DNA of 64,000 bases. Source: an uncultured Prevotellaceae bacterium. GTDB lineage: Bacteria > Bacteroidota > Bacteroidia > Bacteroidales > Bacteroidaceae. The stretch spans positions 1 through 64,000 of the forward strand of contig CACWMK010000002.1 in assembly GCA_902761905.1 (NCBI GenBank), given 5' to 3'. The position numbers and the translations under genes are program-made. Of this stretch, positions 1-8,246 are shown in pieces. Numbering within the stretch: the stretch's first letter is position 1; each line of letters starts with the position of its first letter. The notes beneath the pieces were generated by a model. The model saw only the letters and a program-made list of their open reading frames with translations, was not told the DNA's origin and ran no database searches.

Positions 1-2225
1 CCGATGGTGCTGTCATGTTGAAGATGAACAACACCGTACTACTAGCCACTGTTTGTGCCGCAAAAGATGCAGTTCCCGGAACAGATTTTATGCCTTTGCA
101 GGTAGATTATCGTGAACAGTACAGTGCAGCCGGACGTTTCCCCGGCGGATTTACCAAGCGCGAAGGCAAAGCCAGCGACAACGAAATCCTGACATCAAGA
201 CTGGTGGACCGTGTGCTCCGCCCACTCTTCCCCTCGAACTATCACGCTGAGGTGTTTGTAAATGTAATGCTGCTCTCAGCCGATGGCGTAGATCAGCCCG
301 ATGCTCTGGCAGGTTTTGCTGCCTCTGCTGCTCTGGCTTGCTCTGACATTCCTTTCGAGTGCCCCATCAGTGAGGTTCGTGTAGCCCGTATTAACGGTGA
401 GTATGTTATCGATCCTACCTTCGAGCAGATGAAGGATGCCGACATGGATATCATGGTAGGTGCATCTGCTGAGAACATTATGATGGTAGAGGGAGAGATG
501 AAAGAGGTGTCAGAACAGGATATGATCGGCGCCCTGAAGGCTGCTATGGAGGCTATCAAGCCTATGTGCGAACTCCAGGCTGAACTCTCTAAGGAGCTGG
601 GCAAGGATGTTAAGCGCGAGTACGACCACGAGGTGAACGACGAGGCACTGCGCGAGCAGATGAACAAGGAACTCTACCAGCCCGCCTACGACATCACCAA
701 GCAGGCGCTGCCCAAGCAGGACCGTGCCGACGCTTTCGAGAAACTGCTGGCAGACTTCAAGGAGAAGTATTTCGAGGCTCATCCCGAGATCACTGCCGAC
801 TCTGAGATCTCAAAGGACGAGTACGAGGCCATGATTCGCCTTGATGGTCGTAAGACTGACGAGATCCGTCCTATCTGGTGTGAGGTTTCACCTCTGCCAA
901 TGCCTCACGGAAGCTCAATCTTTACTCGTGGTGAGACACAGTCGCTCTCTACATGTACACTTGGTACAAAGCTCGACGAGAAGCTGGTTGACGACGTGCT
1001 TGAGCACGGCTATCAGCGCTTCCTGCTGCACTATAACTTCCCGCCATTCTGTACTGGTGAGGCTAAGGCTCAGCGCGGCGTAGGCCGTCGTGAGATTGGT
1101 CACGGTCACCTGGCATGGCGCGGACTTAAGGGCCAGATTCCTGAGGACTTCCCTTACACAGTACGTCTGGTAAGCCAGATCCTCGAGTCGAACGGTTCTT
1201 CATCAATGGCTACAGTATGTGCTGGTACACTCGCCCTGATGGACGCTGGTGTTCCAATGAAGAAGCCTGTTTCTGGTATCGCAATGGGACTGATTAAGAA
1301 TCCTGGTGAAGATAAGTATGCTGTACTTAGCGATATCCTCGGCGACGAGGACCACCTGGGCGATATGGACTTCAAGACCACTGGTACAAAGGACGGTCTG
1401 ACAGCTACCCAGATGGATATCAAGTGCGACGGTCTGAGCTTCGATATCCTGGAGAAGGCTCTGATGCAGGCTAAGGCTGGTCGTGAGCACATCCTGAAGT
1501 GCCTCACCGATACTATCGCTGAGCCACGTGCAGAGATGAAGCCACAGGTTCCACGTATCGTACAGCTCGAGATTCCTAAGGAGTTCATCGGCGCTGTTAT
1601 CGGCCCTGGTGGTAAGATTATCCAGCAGATGCAGGAGGATACAGGTGCTACCATCACTATCGACGAGGTTGACGGTGTAGGTAAGGTTCAGGTATCTGCT
1701 CCTAACAAGGATAGCATCGACGCTGCTATCGGCAAGATCAAGGCTATCGTTGCAATTCCAGAGGTTGGCGAGGTTTACGATGGTGTAGTTCGCTCTATCA
1801 TGCCTTACGGATGTTTCGTAGAGATTATGCCTGGTAAGGACGGTCTGCTGCACATCAGCGAGATCGACTGGAAGCGTCTTGAGACAGTCGAGGAGGCTGG
1901 TATCAAGGAGGGCGACCACATTCAGGTTAAGTTGCTCGAGATTGATTCTAAGACAGGTAAGTACAAGCTCTCACATCGTGTACTGATTGAGAAGCCTGCC
2001 GACTATGTTGAGCGTCCTGCCCGTGGTGAGCGTGGTGAGCGTCGTGAGCGCCCAGAGCGTAATGGTGAGCGTCGTGACCGTCGTCCAGATCGTGGCGACC
2101 GTCGTGAGCGTGGTGATCGTCATGATCGTGGTGAGCGTCACCCTCGTCCAGAGCAGCAGACTGAAGCTCCAAAAGAGGAACAGCCAAAGGACTTCAGCGA
2201 TTCGCTAGATAACATGGATTTCTAA
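1..2225 (+). CDS. pnp: Polynucleotide phosphorylase, 5' end cut by window
   Basis: Phosphorolytic 3'-5' exoribonuclease of the RNA degradosome type. The reading frame is open to base 3 (codons for DGAV precede the first internal ATG at base 15), and family members begin about 30 residues earlier, so the true start lies outside the window. Two RNase PH-like halves occupy roughly residues 1-500 of the visible protein. A KH domain follows (residues about 512-580, with IGPGGKII) and then an S1 domain (about 582-655, with YGCFVEI and DGLLHISEI). An unusual Arg/Gly/Asp/Glu-rich tail (about 662-713) follows S1, built of RGER, RRDR and RGDR repeats, and ends in an acidic stretch. Family knowledge says KH and S1 bind RNA; that the tail adds RNA or protein contacts is inference. 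A terminator lies just downstream. Confidence 0.97.
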   Translation, partial: DGAVMLKMNNTVLLATVCAAKDAVPGTDFMPLQVDYREQYSAAGRFPGGFTKREGKASDNEILTSRLVDRVLRPLFPSNYHAEVFVNVMLLSADGVDQPDALAGFAASAALACSDIPFECPISEVRVARINGEYVIDPTFEQMKDADMDIMVGASAENIMMVEGEMKEVSEQDMIGALKAAMEAIKPMCELQAELSKELGKDVKREYDHEVNDEALREQMNKELYQPAYDITKQALPKQDRADAFEKLLADFKEKYFEAHPEITADSEISKDEYEAMIRLDGRKTDEIRPIWCEVSPLPMPHGSSIFTRGETQSLSTCTLGTKLDEKLVDDVLEHGYQRFLLHYNFPPFCTGEAKAQRGVGRREIGHGHLAWRGLKGQIPEDFPYTVRLVSQILESNGSSSMATVCAGTLALMDAGVPMKKPVSGIAMGLIKNPGEDKYAVLSDILGDEDHLGDMDFKTTGTKDGLTATQMDIKCDGLSFDILEKALMQAKAGREHILKCLTDTIAEPRAEMKPQVPRIVQLEIPKEFIGAVIGPGGKIIQQMQEDTGATITIDEVDGVGKVQVSAPNKDSIDAAIGKIKAIVAIPEVGEVYDGVVRSIMPYGCFVEIMPGKDGLLHISEIDWKRLETVEEAGIKEGDHIQVKLLEIDSKTGKYKLSHRVLIEKPADYVERPARGERGERRERPERNGERRDRRPDRGDRRERGDRHDRGERHPRPEQQTEAPKEEQPKDFSDSLDNMDF

Positions 2226-2245
2226 GAAAGAAATCTTAAAAATAC

Positions 2246-2283
2246 AGAAAAGCGTTAAATTATTCTAAATTTAGCGCTTTTTT
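2246..2283 (+). terminator. Intrinsic terminator after pnp
   Basis: The arms AAGCGTTAAATT and AATTTAGCGCTT can pair with a single wobble and are followed by a run of T. The hairpin sits 20-odd bases after the pnp stop codon and separates pnp from the rplM promoter. Confidence 0.75.
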
Positions 2284-2318
2284 CTTTTGCGCGTACCTTA
2301 TATAATAAAAATAGTTAG

Positions 2319-2326
2319 TACCTTTG
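2319..2326 (+). promoter_or_regulatory. Promoter minus-7 box (TACCTTTG) for rplM operon
   Basis: The box matches the Bacteroidota TAnnTTTG consensus within the context TAGTACCTTTGCAC. The same context recurs in front of the pdxK-like gene and purL. It places the transcript start near 2331, about 230 bases ahead of rplM. Confidence 0.75.
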
Positions 2327-2331
2327 CACAC

Positions 2332-2515
2332 CGATTTAGGGGAGAGGCTTAGAATCCCCGTGAAATATTGTGTGAATAGCGGTGTCTTTGGCCGGGCATT
2401 GTGGTTCGTGAATCAATGTTTCAATGATCCCCGTCAGGGAATTAACCCGAACGGGACGCAAGTTAGACTAACAACCAGGAGTTAGACCCTGGGAGTGAGT
2501 TTATGCGCGTACATA
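2332..2515 (+). ncRNA. Candidate structured leader RNA of the rplM operon
   Basis: Several helices can be drawn. They are GGGGA/TCCCC at 2339-2359, a two-part hairpin CCCGT-CA-GGG/CCC-GA-ACGGG at 2430-2455, and CCAGG/CCTGG at 2475-2492. GTTAGAC occurs twice (2462-2468 and 2481-2487), and CTAAC at 2468-2472 could pair with either copy, which would give two exclusive folds. Position and structure fit an autogenous ribosomal-protein leader for L13 or S9, but that role is inference. A small independent RNA is the alternative. Confidence 0.5.
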
Positions 2516-2558
2516 TTAATAATAAGTTAAACTGTTTTTTAGTAGTAAAATTTTAAAA

Positions 2559-3020
2559 ATGAACACTTTAAGTTACAAGACACTTTCTGTTAACAAGGAA
2601 ACAGCAAAGAAGGAGTGGGTGGTTATCGATGCCACAGACCAGGTTGTTGGTCGTCTCGCTTCAAAGGTAGCTAAGCTGATTCGCGGAAAGTACAAGCCAA
2701 CTTTCACTCCACACGTTGACTGTGGTGACAATGTAATCCTTATCAACGCCGATAAGGTAGTATTCACTGGTAAGAAAGAGACCGATAAGGTTTATACCCG
2801 CTACACAGGTTATCCTGGTGGTCAGCGCTTCAATACTCCTGCTGAGCTTCGCAAGAAGAACGGTGGTGTAGACAAGATGCTTCGCCATGCCGTTAAGGGT
2901 ATGCTGCCAAAGGGTCCTCTGGGACGTAGCCTGCTGAACAACCTCTTCATCTACGAGGGTACAGAGCATCCACATGCCGCTCAGCAGCCAAAGACTATTG
3001 ATATTAACCAGTATAAATAA
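2559..3020 (+). CDS. rplM: 50S ribosomal protein L13
   Basis: Assembly protein of the large ribosomal subunit. The 153-residue product shows the family signatures WVVIDATDQVVGRLAS near the N-terminus and KGMLPKGPLGR in the second half. Length is normal for Bacteroidota, where the protein carries a short N-terminal extension (MNTLSYKTLSVNK). The start ATG follows a long A/T-rich leader without a Shine-Dalgarno motif, as is usual in this phylum. rpsI begins 9 bases after the stop, so the two are one transcription unit, followed by rpsB and tsf. Confidence 0.98.
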   Translation: MNTLSYKTLSVNKETAKKEWVVIDATDQVVGRLASKVAKLIRGKYKPTFTPHVDCGDNVILINADKVVFTGKKETDKVYTRYTGYPGGQRFNTPAELRKKNGGVDKMLRHAVKGMLPKGPLGRSLLNNLFIYEGTEHPHAAQQPKTIDINQYK

Positions 3021-3029
3021 TAAGGAAAG

Positions 3030-3393
3030 ATGGAAGTAATTAACGCAATAGGTCGTCGTAAGAACTGAGGGTACAGGTAAGATTACGATCAACAAGAAAG
3101 ATTTAGAGGTATATTTCCCATCAGCTATCCTGCAGTATGTGGTTAAGCAGCCACTCGCACTGCTCGAAGTAGCTGAGAAGTATGACATCAAGGCAAACCT
3201 CGACGGTGGTGGTTTCACTGGTCAGAGCCAGGCTCTGCGTCTTGCTATCGCTCGCGCACTGGTAAAGATCAACGAAGAGGATAAGAAGAAGCTGAAGGAT
3301 GCAGGTTTCATGACACGTGATAGCCGTGAGGTTGAGCGTAAGAAGCCAGGTCGTCCAAAGGCACGTCGTCGCTTCCAGTTCAGTAAGCGTTAA
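3030..3393 (+). pseudogene. rpsI: 30S ribosomal protein S9, broken by a short deletion
   Basis: The ATG at 3030 encodes MEVINAIGRRK, the correct S9 N-terminus, then Asn and a stop at 3066-3068. The rest of S9 is intact in another frame from GAG at 3067 (EGTGKITINKKD) through the C-terminal KARRRFQFSKR at 3393. In relatives nine residues (pattern AAVARIYLS) lie between RRK and EGTGK, needing 27 bases. Only four bases (3063-3066) are present, so 23 appear to be missing. S9 is a single-copy essential protein whose C-terminal tail reaches the ribosomal P site. A genuine null is therefore unlikely, and an assembly or consensus error is the first explanation. Confidence 0.9.
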
Positions 3394-3516
3394 TCCCGCT
3401 GAAGAACTTAGCGAAGAGTTTAGTATCTAAACCCGCTGGATTCCTCTGGACTACCATCGGGCTGATTCTAAAAAAAGAATTAAAAAGAAAGTAAACAATT
3501 TAAAAGCATTAAGAAA
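3394..3516 (+). other. rpsI-rpsB spacer with hairpin potential
   Basis: The 123-base spacer contains a perfect stem GTTTAG-TAT-CTAAAC near 3418-3433 and G/C-rich patches with possible pairing further on. It ends in an A-rich stretch before the rpsB start. No TAnnTTTG box is evident, so it is probably transcribed from the rplM promoter and may hold an S2 leader or processing site. This is inference. Confidence 0.4.
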
Positions 3517-4335
3517 ATGTCAAGAACAAATTTTGAACAGTTGCTGCAGGCTGGCTGTCATTTCGGTCACCTGAAGCGTAAGTGGAACCCCGCTATGGCT
3601 CCTTACATCTACACAGAGCGTAACGGTATTCATATTATCGACCTGCATAAGACAGTAGCTAAGGTTGACGAGGCTGCTGAAGCATTGAAGCAGATTGCCA
3701 AGAGTGGCAAGAAGATTCTGTTCGTCGCTACTAAAAAACAGACAAAGGAAGTGGTTGCTGAGAAGGCTGCTAGCATCAACATGCCATACGTTATCGAGCG
3801 CTGGCCAGGTGGTATGCTTACAAACTTCCCCACAATCCGTAAGGCCGTTAAGAAAATGGCGAACATCGATCGTCTGATGCAGGATGGTACATATTCAAAC
3901 CTGTCAAAGCGTGAGCTTCTGCAGATCACTCGTCAGCGTGCTAAGCTCGAGAAGAACCTTGGTTCTATCGCCGACCTTACTCGTCTGCCAAGCGCTCTCT
4001 TCGTAGTTGACGTTCTGAAGGAGAATATCGCTGTTCGTGAGGCTAACCGTCTGGGTATCCCCGTATTCGGTATCGTTGACACCAACTCTGATCCTAACAA
4101 TATCGACTTCGTTATCCCAGCTAACGACGATGCTAAGGACTCTGTAGAGGCTATCCTGAATGCCTGCTGCACCGCTATCGCCGAGGGTATCGAGGAGCGT
4201 AAGGTAGAGAAGGCCGACGAGAAGGCTGCTGACGCTCAGGCTGAGGCTGCTGATGAGGCTAAGCCAAAGCGTGCTCCACGCAAGGCTCGCAAGGACGCTG
4301 AGCCAAAGGCTGAGACAGAGGCTGCTGCCGAGTAA
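3517..4335 (+). CDS. rpsB: 30S ribosomal protein S2
   Basis: Small-subunit protein needed for S1 recruitment and initiation. The N-terminus MSRTNFEQLLQAGCHFGH, the internal NMPYVIERWPGGMLTNF and the VDTNSDPNNIDFVIPANDDA block are standard S2 signatures. The globular part ends near residue 228. The remaining 45 residues are a low-complexity Ala/Glu/Lys tail, longer than in E. coli but common in Bacteroidota. tsf follows after 37 bases, reproducing the widespread rpsB-tsf pairing. The A/T-rich spacer before tsf contains an imperfect direct repeat (ATTAAACnTTAAAGATTA type). Confidence 0.98.
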   Translation: MSRTNFEQLLQAGCHFGHLKRKWNPAMAPYIYTERNGIHIIDLHKTVAKVDEAAEALKQIAKSGKKILFVATKKQTKEVVAEKAASINMPYVIERWPGGMLTNFPTIRKAVKKMANIDRLMQDGTYSNLSKRELLQITRQRAKLEKNLGSIADLTRLPSALFVVDVLKENIAVREANRLGIPVFGIVDTNSDPNNIDFVIPANDDAKDSVEAILNACCTAIAEGIEERKVEKADEKAADAQAEAADEAKPKRAPRKARKDAEPKAETEAAAE

Positions 4336-4372
4336 TACATTAAACGTTAAAGATTAAACATTAAAGATTATT

Positions 4373-5368
4373 ATGGCAATTTCAATTGACGATATCAAGA
4401 AGCTTCGCGCAATGACTGGCGCAGGTCTGGCTGACGTAAAGAAGGCTCTGACCGAGGCTGAGGGCGACTTCGACAAGGCCAAGGAGCTTCTCCGTGAGCG
4501 TGGCCTCGCTATCGCTGCTAAGCGTAGCGACCGTGAGACATCTAATGGTTGTGTACTCGTTAAGAGCGTTGATGGCTTCGCTGCTATGATCGCCCTGAAG
4601 TGTGAGACCGACTTCGTAGCTAACGGTGCCGACTTCATTGCTCTGACTCAGAGCATCCTCGACGCTGCCATCGCTGCTAAGGCTAAGGATATTGAGGCTG
4701 TTAAGGCTCTCGATATCAACGGTCAGACCGCTCAGGAGGCTGTTACACAGCGTTCAGGTATCACTGGTGAGAAGATGGAGCTGGATGGCTACCTGACTCT
4801 CGAGGGTGAGAACATCGAGGTTTACAACCACATGGGTAAGAACACTCTCTGCACCATGGTTCAGACAAACAAGCCCGCTGCTGAGCAGGGTCACCTGGTT
4901 GCTATGCAGGTAGCTGCCATGAAGCCAGTAGCTCTCGACGCTCAGAGCATCGATCCAAAGATTCTCGACGAGGAGTACAAGACTGCTGTTGAGAAGTCTA
5001 AGCTGGAGCAGGTACAGAAGTTCGTTGATATGAAGCTCAAGAAGGCTGGCTTGAACCCCAACCTCGTTGATTCTGAGGATCACATCGAGAGCAACATGTC
5101 TAAGGGATGGCTCACACAGGAGCAGGCTGACGAGGCCCGCAAGATCATTGCTGACGCAAAGGTTGAGGGTGAGGCTAACCTGAAGATGCCTATGATTGAG
5201 GGTATCGCTAAGGGTCGTGTTGAGAAGTTCAAGAAGGAGAACTGCCTGGTTGACCAGGAGTTCCAGTTCGGCGACGGCGACAAGGCTACTGTTTCTCAGT
5301 GGCTCGCTAAGCAGGACAAGGATCTTAAGATCGTTGCCTTCCAGCGCTTCACACTCGTTGCTGACTAA
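4373..5368 (+). CDS. tsf: Elongation factor Ts
   Basis: Nucleotide-exchange factor that regenerates EF-Tu-GTP. The 331-residue product opens with a UBA-like domain carrying IKKLRAMTGAGLADVKKAL and contains the CETDFVANG signature near residue 83. Two EF-Tu-contacting core segments follow, about residues 60-190 and 200-330. The length fits Bacteroidota proteins, which are longer than the 283-residue E. coli form. It is the last gene of the rplM-rpsI-rpsB-tsf unit, ending at a strong hairpin terminator 20 bases beyond the stop. Confidence 0.97.
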   Translation: MAISIDDIKKLRAMTGAGLADVKKALTEAEGDFDKAKELLRERGLAIAAKRSDRETSNGCVLVKSVDGFAAMIALKCETDFVANGADFIALTQSILDAAIAAKAKDIEAVKALDINGQTAQEAVTQRSGITGEKMELDGYLTLEGENIEVYNHMGKNTLCTMVQTNKPAAEQGHLVAMQVAAMKPVALDAQSIDPKILDEEYKTAVEKSKLEQVQKFVDMKLKKAGLNPNLVDSEDHIESNMSKGWLTQEQADEARKIIADAKVEGEANLKMPMIEGIAKGRVEKFKKENCLVDQEFQFGDGDKATVSQWLAKQDKDLKIVAFQRFTLVAD

Positions 5369-5388
5369 TTTTTAGCAATATAGATAGA

Positions 5389-5420
5389 ATCGGCATTGCG
5401 AAAGCAGTGCCGATTTTTTT
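5389..5420 (+). terminator. Intrinsic terminator after tsf
   Basis: A 12-bp stem AATCGGCATTGC / GCAGTGCCGATT closes a GAAA tetraloop and is followed directly by seven or more T. The next gene's ATG is only five bases further, so that gene depends on read-through or on a promoter inside tsf. Confidence 0.9.
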
Positions 5421-5425
5421 AGATT

Positions 5426-6385
5426 ATGAGAAAGGTAATAGGAATAGGAGAGACAATCCTCGATATCATCTTCAGAGACGAACAGCCTATTGGTGCTGTG
5501 CCTGGAGGATCGATGTTCAACGGGCTTATTTCGCTTGGACGCGCAGGACTGGACTGTGCTTTTATCAGCGAGACAGGTAACGATCGTGTAGGTCGTCGTA
5601 TCATCAGTTTTCTGGAAGAGAACCATGTTGATGCATCGAATATCAGCGTTTATCCTGAGGCAAAATCGCCAGTATCGCTGGCTTTCCTCAATGATAACAA
5701 CGATGCAGAATACATATTCTATAAGGATCATCCTCACGACCGTCTGGAGTTTATTACCCCTGACATACAGCCTGATGATGTGGTGATGTTTGGCTCGTTC
5801 TATGCCATCAATCCAGTAATCCGTCCACAGATGCAGGCATTTCTGGAGTATGCTCACGAGAAGGGTGCTATCCTGTATTACGACGTGAACTACAGAGCCT
5901 CACATCTGAACGATCTGGTTAAGGTAACAGCAAACATCCTGGAGAATTTTGAGCTTGCAGATATTATCAAGGGTAGTTCTGAGGACTTCGAGATTATGTA
6001 TAACAAGAAGGATGCAGATAGCGTGTATCGCGCTCAGATAGATTTCTACTGCAAGAACTTTGTATACACCCAGGGCGCAAATCCTATCGAGTTCAGGGCA
6101 AAAGGCGGATTATCTAAGCAATATCCTGTAGCAGCTACCAAGACTGTAAGCACTATAGGTGCGGGCGATAACTTCAATGCTGGCTTTGTGTATGGACTGC
6201 TTAAGTATGGTGTTACTCGCGACATGCTGGATGAAGGTGTAGATGAGACTATCTGGAACAATGTGATAAACGAGGCTCAGCAGTTTGCTGCCAATGTATG
6301 TGGTAGCATTAACAACAGCGTAGATATCGACTTTGGTGATAAAAAGAAAGCCGAATATCAAGCTGCACTAGAATCTATGGAGTAA
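5426..6385 (+). CDS. PfkB-family sugar kinase (fructokinase-like)
   Basis: ATP-dependent kinase for a small sugar or sugar-like alcohol in the cytoplasm. The 319-residue protein has the PfkB layout. An N-terminal substrate-site motif GAVPGGSMFNG lies near residues 26-36, and the C-terminal STIGAGDNFNAGF box has its catalytic base at Asp248. Fructose is a reasonable guess from overall similarity to Bacteroidota fructokinases, but the substrate cannot be read from sequence. The start ATG lies five bases beyond the tsf terminator with no visible promoter between, an odd arrangement. The gene is convergent with the helicase gene downstream and shares a bidirectional terminator with it. Confidence 0.85.
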   Translation: MRKVIGIGETILDIIFRDEQPIGAVPGGSMFNGLISLGRAGLDCAFISETGNDRVGRRIISFLEENHVDASNISVYPEAKSPVSLAFLNDNNDAEYIFYKDHPHDRLEFITPDIQPDDVVMFGSFYAINPVIRPQMQAFLEYAHEKGAILYYDVNYRASHLNDLVKVTANILENFELADIIKGSSEDFEIMYNKKDADSVYRAQIDFYCKNFVYTQGANPIEFRAKGGLSKQYPVAATKTVSTIGAGDNFNAGFVYGLLKYGVTRDMLDEGVDETIWNNVINEAQQFAANVCGSINNSVDIDFGDKKKAEYQAALESME

Positions 6386-6390
6386 TATAA

Positions 6391-6417
6391 AAGCCTCGCA
6401 AATCGCGAGGCTTTTTC
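6391..6417. terminator. Bidirectional terminator between sugar kinase and helicase
   Basis: AAAGCCTCGC and GCGAGGCTTT form a perfect 10-bp stem around a short AAATC-type loop. A T-run on the plus strand serves the kinase, and A-rich sequence on the other side serves the leftward helicase gene. Confidence 0.85.
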
Positions 6418-8240
6418 TAGTTCTTCTTCTTTCTTGGCTTGCGCATTGCCCAACCTTCTTCTGAAAAGTCTGGTTCTTCGCCCTTAAAACCACGAGGGGC
6501 TTTGTTCTTGCCTTGCAAGCGACCTTCGGTCGAGCGCATAAGTTCACGCCAATTATCTTTCTTCTGACGCTTGGGCTTTGGCTGCGACTTGCCTGATTTG
6601 CCGCCTTCTGGGAATCCCTCATCCGCATTGTTACATCGAACAGTTCTGCCCTTGTATCTGATACCAGACAACTGAATCATCACCTTCTTGGCATCCTTCT
6701 CTGGAACCTCAAAGTATGAGATTGTATCAAGCAGGTCGATATGTCCCACCTCCTGACGGCCACCTACAAATCTATTCAGTGTCTGCATGAGTTCGCCTGG
6801 ATAGAAACCATCGCGCTTACCCAGATTGATAAACAGTCGGCGATAACCTTTCTGAGCCTTATTCTGCAGCTTCTGCTTGTCGCTCTGTGGCTTCTTCTCC
6901 TTTCTATCAGGTACTACAGCCTCAATCTCTGGAGCCTCGGCATAATAAGCCAGGAACTTACCAAATTCAAGAGATACAATCTTCTTGATCAGCTCCTCCT
7001 TGTCAATATACTCGAAGTAGCGATTGATGTCCTGCATGAAAGGAGCAATTTCCTCGTCGTCGACATCGGTCTTCACGATTTGATCCATAACCTTGTAGAG
7101 CTGCTTCTTACAGATTTCCTCAGCCGATGGAATCTCTGCCTTAACAAACTCCTTGCAGATAATCTTCTCGATATTGCGAATCTTGAACTTCTCGCGACTG
7201 TGTACAATCGAGATAGATGTTCCCTTCTTGCCAGCACGACCCGTACGACCTGAGCGATGGGTATAGCTCTCGATATCATCAGGTAATCCGAAGTTAATTA
7301 CGTGGGTAAGATCGTCCACATCAAGACCTCGTGCAGCAACGTCTGTAGCAACCAATAGTTGAGTAAGGTGATTGCGGAACTTCTGCATAGTGAGGTCACG
7401 CTGTTGCTGACTCAGGTCGCCATGTAGCGACTCTGCATTGTAACCATCCTTAATCAGTTTATCTGCAACCTCCTGCGTTTCGATCTTAGTACGACAGAAG
7501 ATAATCGCAAAGATGCGTGGATAGAAGTCTACAATACGTTTCAGGGCGAGATATTTGTCCTTGGCGTTCACCATATAATATATGTGGTTAACGCTCTCTG
7601 CACCCTCATTGCGGCTTCCTACGACTATCTCTTTATAGTCGTGCAGGTATTTCTTGGCTACACGTTCAACCTCTTTGCTCATGGTGGCCGAGAACATCAG
7701 TGTGTGATGATCTGCTGACAGCGACTCGAATATCTCGTTGATGCTGTCAGAGAAGCCCATGTTAAGCATCTCGTCGGCCTCGTCGAGTACAATATTTGTA
7801 ACCTGACTCAAGTCGGCTTTGCCGCGATGCATCAGGTCAACCAGTCGTCCTGGTGTTGCCACAATAATCTCGACACCTTTCTTCAGGGCACGCATTTGTG
7901 GTTCGATGGCAGCTCCGCCATAAACAGCTTCTATATGCAGACCATCTATATATTTTGCAAAGTCGCGCAAATCGTCGGCTATCTGCAGACAGAGCTCACG
8001 GGTTGGCGAGAGTACCAAAGCTTGTGTAAAACGCTGCGTAGTATCGATGCGCTCAAGCAGAGGAATGCCGAAGGCTGCTGTTTTTCCGGTACCAGTCTGG
8101 GCCAGGGCTATCACATCGTTCTCATTACCCAACAGGTAAGGAATAACCGCTTCCTGAACAGGCATCGGGTGTACAAACCCTAACTCTTCGATAGCCTTGC
8201 GTATCTGCTCGCAAACGCCTAATTCTTCAAATGTCTTCAT
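6417..8240 (-). CDS. DEAD-box RNA helicase with DbpA-type RNA-binding domain
   Basis: ATP-dependent RNA helicase, probably acting in ribosome assembly or mRNA remodelling. The Q motif lies in residues 1-30, motif I AQTGTGKT at 47-54, motif Ia PTREL, motif II DEAD near 153, motif III SAT, and motif VI HRSGRTGRAG near 322. An intermediate helical segment follows. A DbpA/CsdA-type RRM-like domain sits at about residues 478-552 (YRRLFINLGKRDGFYPGEL), and the C-terminal tail is Lys/Arg-rich. At 607 residues it matches the DeaD/CsdA class rather than short RhlE forms. It lies six bases downstream of the exported flavodoxin gene on the same strand, presumably co-transcribed. Confidence 0.93.
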   Translation of the reverse strand: MKTFEELGVCEQIRKAIEELGFVHPMPVQEAVIPYLLGNENDVIALAQTGTGKTAAFGIPLLERIDTTQRFTQALVLSPTRELCLQIADDLRDFAKYIDGLHIEAVYGGAAIEPQMRALKKGVEIIVATPGRLVDLMHRGKADLSQVTNIVLDEADEMLNMGFSDSINEIFESLSADHHTLMFSATMSKEVERVAKKYLHDYKEIVVGSRNEGAESVNHIYYMVNAKDKYLALKRIVDFYPRIFAIIFCRTKIETQEVADKLIKDGYNAESLHGDLSQQQRDLTMQKFRNHLTQLLVATDVAARGLDVDDLTHVINFGLPDDIESYTHRSGRTGRAGKKGTSISIVHSREKFKIRNIEKIICKEFVKAEIPSAEEICKKQLYKVMDQIVKTDVDDEEIAPFMQDINRYFEYIDKEELIKKIVSLEFGKFLAYYAEAPEIEAVVPDRKEKKPQSDKQKLQNKAQKGYRRLFINLGKRDGFYPGELMQTLNRFVGGRQEVGHIDLLDTISYFEVPEKDAKKVMIQLSGIRYKGRTVRCNNADEGFPEGGKSGKSQPKPKRQKKDNWRELMRSTEGRLQGKNKAPRGFKGEEPDFSEEGWAMRKPRKKKN

Positions 8241-8246
8241 CCGCTA

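Larger units (their letters stand above)
2226..2558 (+). other. 333-bp intergenic region: terminator, promoter, structured leader
   Basis: This gap holds the pnp terminator, a strong TAnnTTTG promoter and about 230 bases of transcribed leader in front of rplM. The 9-mer TGCGCGTAC occurs exactly twice, at 2288-2296 just upstream of the promoter and at 2504-2512 at the end of the structured part. I see no open reading frame of note in it. Confidence 0.8.

Noticed and set aside
1203..1919. Long open frame antisense to pnp (238 codons), with similar ones inside rpsB, purL and the M1 gene
   Set aside because: They lie wholly opposite well-supported genes with strong codon bias, have no family motifs and arise from that bias.
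2332..2515. 6S RNA, tmRNA or RNase P RNA
   Set aside because: I see no closing stem joining the two ends, no tag-peptide frame and no RNase P core motifs; the position before rplM favours a leader.
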